Assembly (NCBI GenBank): GCA_028023455.1
Contig: JAQFVV010006294.1
Span: 498,001 to 562,000 of the forward strand
Direction of reading: 5' to 3'
Length of the DNA: 64,000 nucleotides
From: Epiperipatus broadwayi
Lineage: Eukaryota; Onychophora; Udeonychophora; Euonychophora; Peripatidae
Under the pieces are notes generated by a model. That model was given only the letters and a program-made list of their open reading frames with translations. It had not been told where the DNA came from and did not search any database. Position numbers and translations under genes: made by a program. Positions 59,946 through 64,000 of the stretch are shown piece by piece (the stretch's first letter is position 1; every line of letters starts with the position of its first letter).

Positions 59946-61625
59946 TTCAAGATATTTATACGTTATCTCGGATATTTTATTTTGTAAAACTAATATTAAT
60001 TTTAGAAGGAACTTTATTCAAGGAAAAATATATCTACAGATATTTCAGTTTAAAGAGGGAAAAAATTATATATATATACAGATATTTTAGTTTAAAAGAA
60101 GAAAAAAAATACAAAACCAATTAAAGAATACCACAGTAAATATTTTCAATATCTCGGATATTTTATCAGACATTATTTACTTTATTTTTTCTTTGTATTG
60201 CCGTCGTGTTTATCTGCCTCCATAAAATAATTCCATATTTTCTTCTTGTAACTTTTCTATCTTGCATCTTTACAATGATTTCCAAATTATCATTTACAAT
60301 CACGTTATACATATATTTTTTCCTTTTTCAATAATAAATGTCATCTTCCTCACTTTCCAACTATTTTTTTTTATTCCACAAATCAAACATCTTTCTTTAT
60401 CTTAGTGAACACATCAAATGAGAACAGAAAAAGAATGACATTTAAGTTATTTTTTTTACTGCGCTATTGAATTAAGTGTTGTTATTCATTTGTCAGATTG
60501 TTTTCACACATACGAAAACTTGAAAGAATGTTTGATATCTTTTATCGGCGAGAAATTATTATATTTAAAAAAATAATTTAAAGTACTATATTACTCAAGT
60601 TACTTCGTGGCTATATTTCTAATATATATATACTTTATTAGAGAAATGGCTATATTTCTAATATTTATATTAGAGAAATCATTTGTAAAATATTTATTAT
60701 TAACCCCCTTCTCCCCTCCTTCTCCCCCCCCCCCCCAAAAAAAAACCCCTATCCAAATTGTCGATCCGTTAGACAATTCTTTATTTGTAATGTGTTTAGT
60801 CATATTCTAGGCTTGTATACATAAATAAATCACTTAAAGAAATAGTGTACATATAAATAAATAATGCAATTAGTTTTCGATGTTATATTAACAATATTGG
60901 ATTTTGTACTGTCTGATTGAATGATGATTTATACTTACCAATAATATTTTATTTTGCCTTAGTATTATCTTTTTGAATCTAACCACGATTACCTCCTTTC
61001 ATAATATAACGGAAGATCATTGTTTATTAAATGCTATTGCTAATTTGTCTAATATTTAATAAGTTAGCAAATTTATTTTAAAAAAATATTTTTTAAACTG
61101 ATAGACTTTCTAGTTTCACATAATTAAATCTTTATTCTGGCGTTATTAATGAATCCTCAGTTATTTTAATACTTATAAGCAGAATGATTACCCTGTACGA
61201 TTTAGGACAGTAATACAGTGGCAGAAGTGTAGGGTACTATCCAATGTAGGCACTTCTGGTGCTCAACTTATTATGAACTTCTCGAGCAATAAAGGCTATT
61301 CGAATACATTTCTTGTTTATCAGAATTGGTTTATAGCAGAAGCGTCAAGCAAACTTTGGAGTTAAATATAATATTTATTTTAAATATATTTTGTTTACAT
61401 ATATACATCGATTTAGCTAGACTATAGATAGTACTGTACTGCAGTTTCTATATCTATGATTTCAGTTATCCCTAATTTAAAGAATAAATAAACATTTAAA
61501 TTTTTTAGTTTAGCGCATAACATATGCACACCTATATATACATGTGTGTAATACACATTTTCACTAAACATATATGGTATGTACATGTATTTATAATTTT
61601 AAAAGCCTAAAACTAAACTAGTCAA
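59946..61625. other. AT-rich sequence with a poly-pyrimidine/poly-C run, no gene seen
   Basis: A C-rich run (60703-60737, 'ccccttctcccctccttctc' then 14 C) creates artificial overlapping open frames at 60600-60810 on both strands. A tandem duplication of 'gctatatttctaatat' lies at about 60610-60665. Otherwise there is nothing. Confidence 0.45.
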
Positions 61626-61630
61626 TAACA

Positions 61631-62190
61631 TAATTAAAATTACCCCAAATTCAAAATTAAACAAGTCTAGCCAAAGAAAATAAACCCTATGATACAATCA
61701 TTGGTTTCCCTGACAAAAGCAGACTCCTCAAGTGCAAAGGACTTAAAACATATTAACAAATATATATCAACTATTATCCCCAATACTCCCAGTCATATTA
61801 AAAGAACTCTTAAACAAGTTAATTGCTTCAGAATCATAAATTTTTAATAATAAAGATTCTTTAATTCCTCTTTTATGATATAGGCCACACTATATTAGTT
61901 TTGATGAGGCTAAAGTTGTCTTCTTTGAAAGATATGAATAATTACAGAATCTTTACTATTAAAAATTTATGATTCAGAAGCAATTAGCTTATTTAAGAGT
62001 TCTTTTAATATTAAGGATATGTGGAATGTAATTAGGAATTGTGGGTAATAGTATATATTTGTTAATATGCTTTTAGTCATTTACATTTGAGAAGTCTGGT
62101 TTTGGCAGGAAAACCAGTGGTTGTATTATAAAGTTTATTTTCTTTGGTTAGTCTTGTTTAATTTTGAATTTGAGGTAATTTTAATTATTA
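61631..62190. repeat. 560-bp foldback element
   Basis: The left arm (61631-61861, with 'caaattcaaaattaaacaag', 'aaaagaactcttaaa' and 'gcttcagaatcataaatttt') returns as the right arm (61949-62190, with 'aaaatttatgattcagaagc', 'ttaagagttctttt' and 'cttgtttaattttgaatttg'). The loop is about 87 bases. The arms differ by several substitutions. No coding sequence is seen, and it has no relation to families A or B. Confidence 0.85.
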
Positions 62191-62373
62191 TTTATAAATA
62201 TGTGGGTGTTAATAATACTATATTTGCCCATTATTTGTGAATTTCAGTATTAACATAGTCCTGGAATTAAATGTGTATAAAAGAGGTCTATTACACTATT
62301 GTTAGATATATTTGTTTAAATTATTTTTTTAAATAAAATAAATAAGAAAAGTAGTTGGAATTATCTTATAAAT

Positions 62374-62756
62374 ATAGGGGATTTGAACTCAGACTTTCAA
62401 GCCAATGCACTATCCACACAAACTCATACTACTGATAGACATGACCACATACATGCAGAAAAGATAAATAATCACCAATATACATTTTATGCTAAGCCAG
62501 CACTCATCAATTTGTCCAGACTACCATCTCCCATATCATATATATAATCAGTGCTATCTTAATATAACTGAGCACTGATTATATACAAGTATGGGAGTTG
62601 GTAGTCTGGACCAATTGATGAGTGCTGGTTTAGCACAAAATATGTATATTGGTGCTTATTTATCTTTTCTGCATGTGTGTGGTCATGTGTAGCAGTAGCA
62701 TGAGTTTGTGTGATAGTGAAGAGGCTTGAAAGTCTGAGTTCAAATCCCCTATATTT
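62374..62756. repeat. Family B foldback (about 380 bp) with tRNA B-box-like ends
   Basis: It starts 'taggggatttgaactcagac' and ends 'gtctgagttcaaatccccta', exact complements. The arms run inward through 'accacatacatgcagaaaag', 'aatcaccaatatacat' and 'ccagcactcatcaatttg' and meet near 62570. The terminal word 'gagttcaaatccc' is a good tRNA B-box. This is the cleanest single copy of family B in the window, and it suggests two tRNA-derived units joined head to head. Confidence 0.85.
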
Positions 62757-64000
62757 TCATTTAGACCCCAGGTATAAGAGTGCCTGGTATTTCAAATCTT
62801 AGTTATCTGATAACTGAATCTCATGTTGTTTTTCATTTATCAAATTGCCAGAATACATATTACATTCGCATACACATATATATAAATAACTCTGATTTGT
62901 GGGTGTGAGCGCGCCAAAATTAGATTTGTTGTTGTAGGAATTTTAAGGCTGTTTATATATTTTCAAATTTTATTAATATTTTTTATTTAACATATAATTT
63001 TCACCTGATTTTATTGTTTATTTCACTCTATTTTTACTTATGTACATTATTAATTAAAAGTATCATGAATTTTTAATTATTTGTTGTTATTCTTTGCTAA
63101 ATAAAATATTTCTAATACTATATTTTAATAAATTTCTCATTATGGTATAATAATCATTACACACATACACATATATGTGAACAATTTACTTTTAACTTTT
63201 TTTTTCTACAGCTGGAGTTAATATGATCATATTCATTTATGAGTGGTTGCTAACGATGATATTTATCTTTAGAATTATACATGAGATGATCTAAATATAA
63301 CCTATACTCTATCTATACACTAATATCATATAACCAGCTTCTCACTACTTACTTTTTGTTCAAAGAATTAGATGCATTACTAGAAAATATATCGTTGCAG
63401 AAGACTATTTCCAATTTTACCGTTGACAAATTACACTTGATAACTCATAATCAGATCCCAAATTTGCATCATGAAAAAAAAATGTTGCTACATTAGATCT
63501 ACCATAAACAAACACATCTAATGATACTGAAATATTTCCTAAGCACCACAACATTTTTAAAACAATTTAAATAAAATAGTAAGAATAAAATTGTAAGATA
63601 TTGCAATTATTCAGTAGTATATTTATAAGCATTTGTGATGACAGAAAAATACTGCAATTCTTATAACAAAACAAATATTTCTTATTAAAAAAGTAAAAAA
63701 TTGATTTAATTTTGGTACATTGCTTTCTAATTACAGTATGTATTTTCATTTCTTTCAATCACAAAATTTATTGTGGGTTCATAGTTATTTTTGTTTACAT
63801 TATAACATGAACTCTGACATTTCTTAATTTTTATCCACTTATCCCCCCCCCCCTACTGAAAATTTTTTTTCAAACATTTAACAAAATTAATTATTCAAAA
63901 CAAAGCAACATATGACTTGTTCTGTGTTAAGTGCAGCCCTTTATTGTAAGATTGAGTACAAAATGAGAATTAAATGATAGAATCATAGCAAATTATAAAA
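62757..64000. other. AT-rich sequence to the window end, nothing recognised
   Basis: It contains an 11-13 C run near 63844. A splice-acceptor-like 'tttttttctacag' at about 63211 is not followed by a usable open frame. No repeat partner is seen. Confidence 0.4.

Noticed and set aside
60600-60810. Overlapping 67-codon frames on both strands
   Set aside because: They are created by the poly-C/poly-A run and biased codons; no protein features.
63205-63290. Splice-acceptor-like 'tttttttctacag' suggesting another exon
   Set aside because: The sequence after it has early stops in all frames and no donor at a sensible distance.

Overview
The window is animal nuclear DNA: AT-rich, with GT-AG introns of 21 and 27 kb and abundant old transposable elements. 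The one host gene that can be supported is a Gq-type (rhabdomeric) opsin on the plus strand. Its three coding exons lie at 7.1, 29.1 and 56.1-57.8 kb and join in frame into a predicted 771-residue protein. The retinal lysine, DRY, NPxxY, HPKFR and the extracellular PEG/Cys motif read as a rhabdomeric opsin, and the 'LTTCSFD' loop is closest to lophotrochozoan sequences. Together with the (TA)n runs and the kind of repeats present, this suggests a mollusc, perhaps a cephalopod. That placement is inference.

Layout. 0-0.4 kb: 3' end of a retroelement with a GIY-YIG-like C-terminus. 0.5-5.3 kb: inverted and tandem copies of a foldback repeat, called family A here. 6.0-6.3 kb: small foldback. 7.1-7.6 kb: opsin exon 1. 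Intron 1 (7.6-29.05 kb) holds SINE remnants, a complete but dead Ty3/gypsy element (9.83-16.76 kb, 5-bp target duplication) broken by a 1.3-kb palindromic element, family B foldbacks (17 and 25-26.7 kb), and an unexplained 3.8-kb tract (20.4-24.2 kb). 29.05-29.18 kb: exon 2. Intron 2 (29.2-56.08 kb) holds an L2-like fragment, a decayed RTE copy on the plus strand with two nested foldbacks (31.8-35.2 kb), more family A, three consecutive near-perfect hairpins (38.1-38.75 kb), a 4.7-kb giant palindrome (38.8-43.5 kb), a non-LTR element (44.3-47.2 kb), a 285-bp hAT-type MITE with a perfect 8-bp duplication (49.6-49.9 kb) and a second RTE copy on the minus strand (50.2-53.3 kb). 56.08-57.78 kb: exon 3 with stop and a poly(A) signal. 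Beyond it are AT-rich DNA, a Tc1/mariner scrap (59.7-59.9 kb) and two foldbacks (61.6-62.8 kb).

Functionally the only working unit is the opsin: a membrane photopigment expected to couple light to Gq/phospholipase C. Everything else looks like mobile DNA that has enlarged its introns. The striking feature is how much of that DNA is arranged as inverted repeats, which would fold into long double-stranded RNA in the opsin pre-mRNA. No tRNA or rRNA gene, CRISPR array or second host gene was found.
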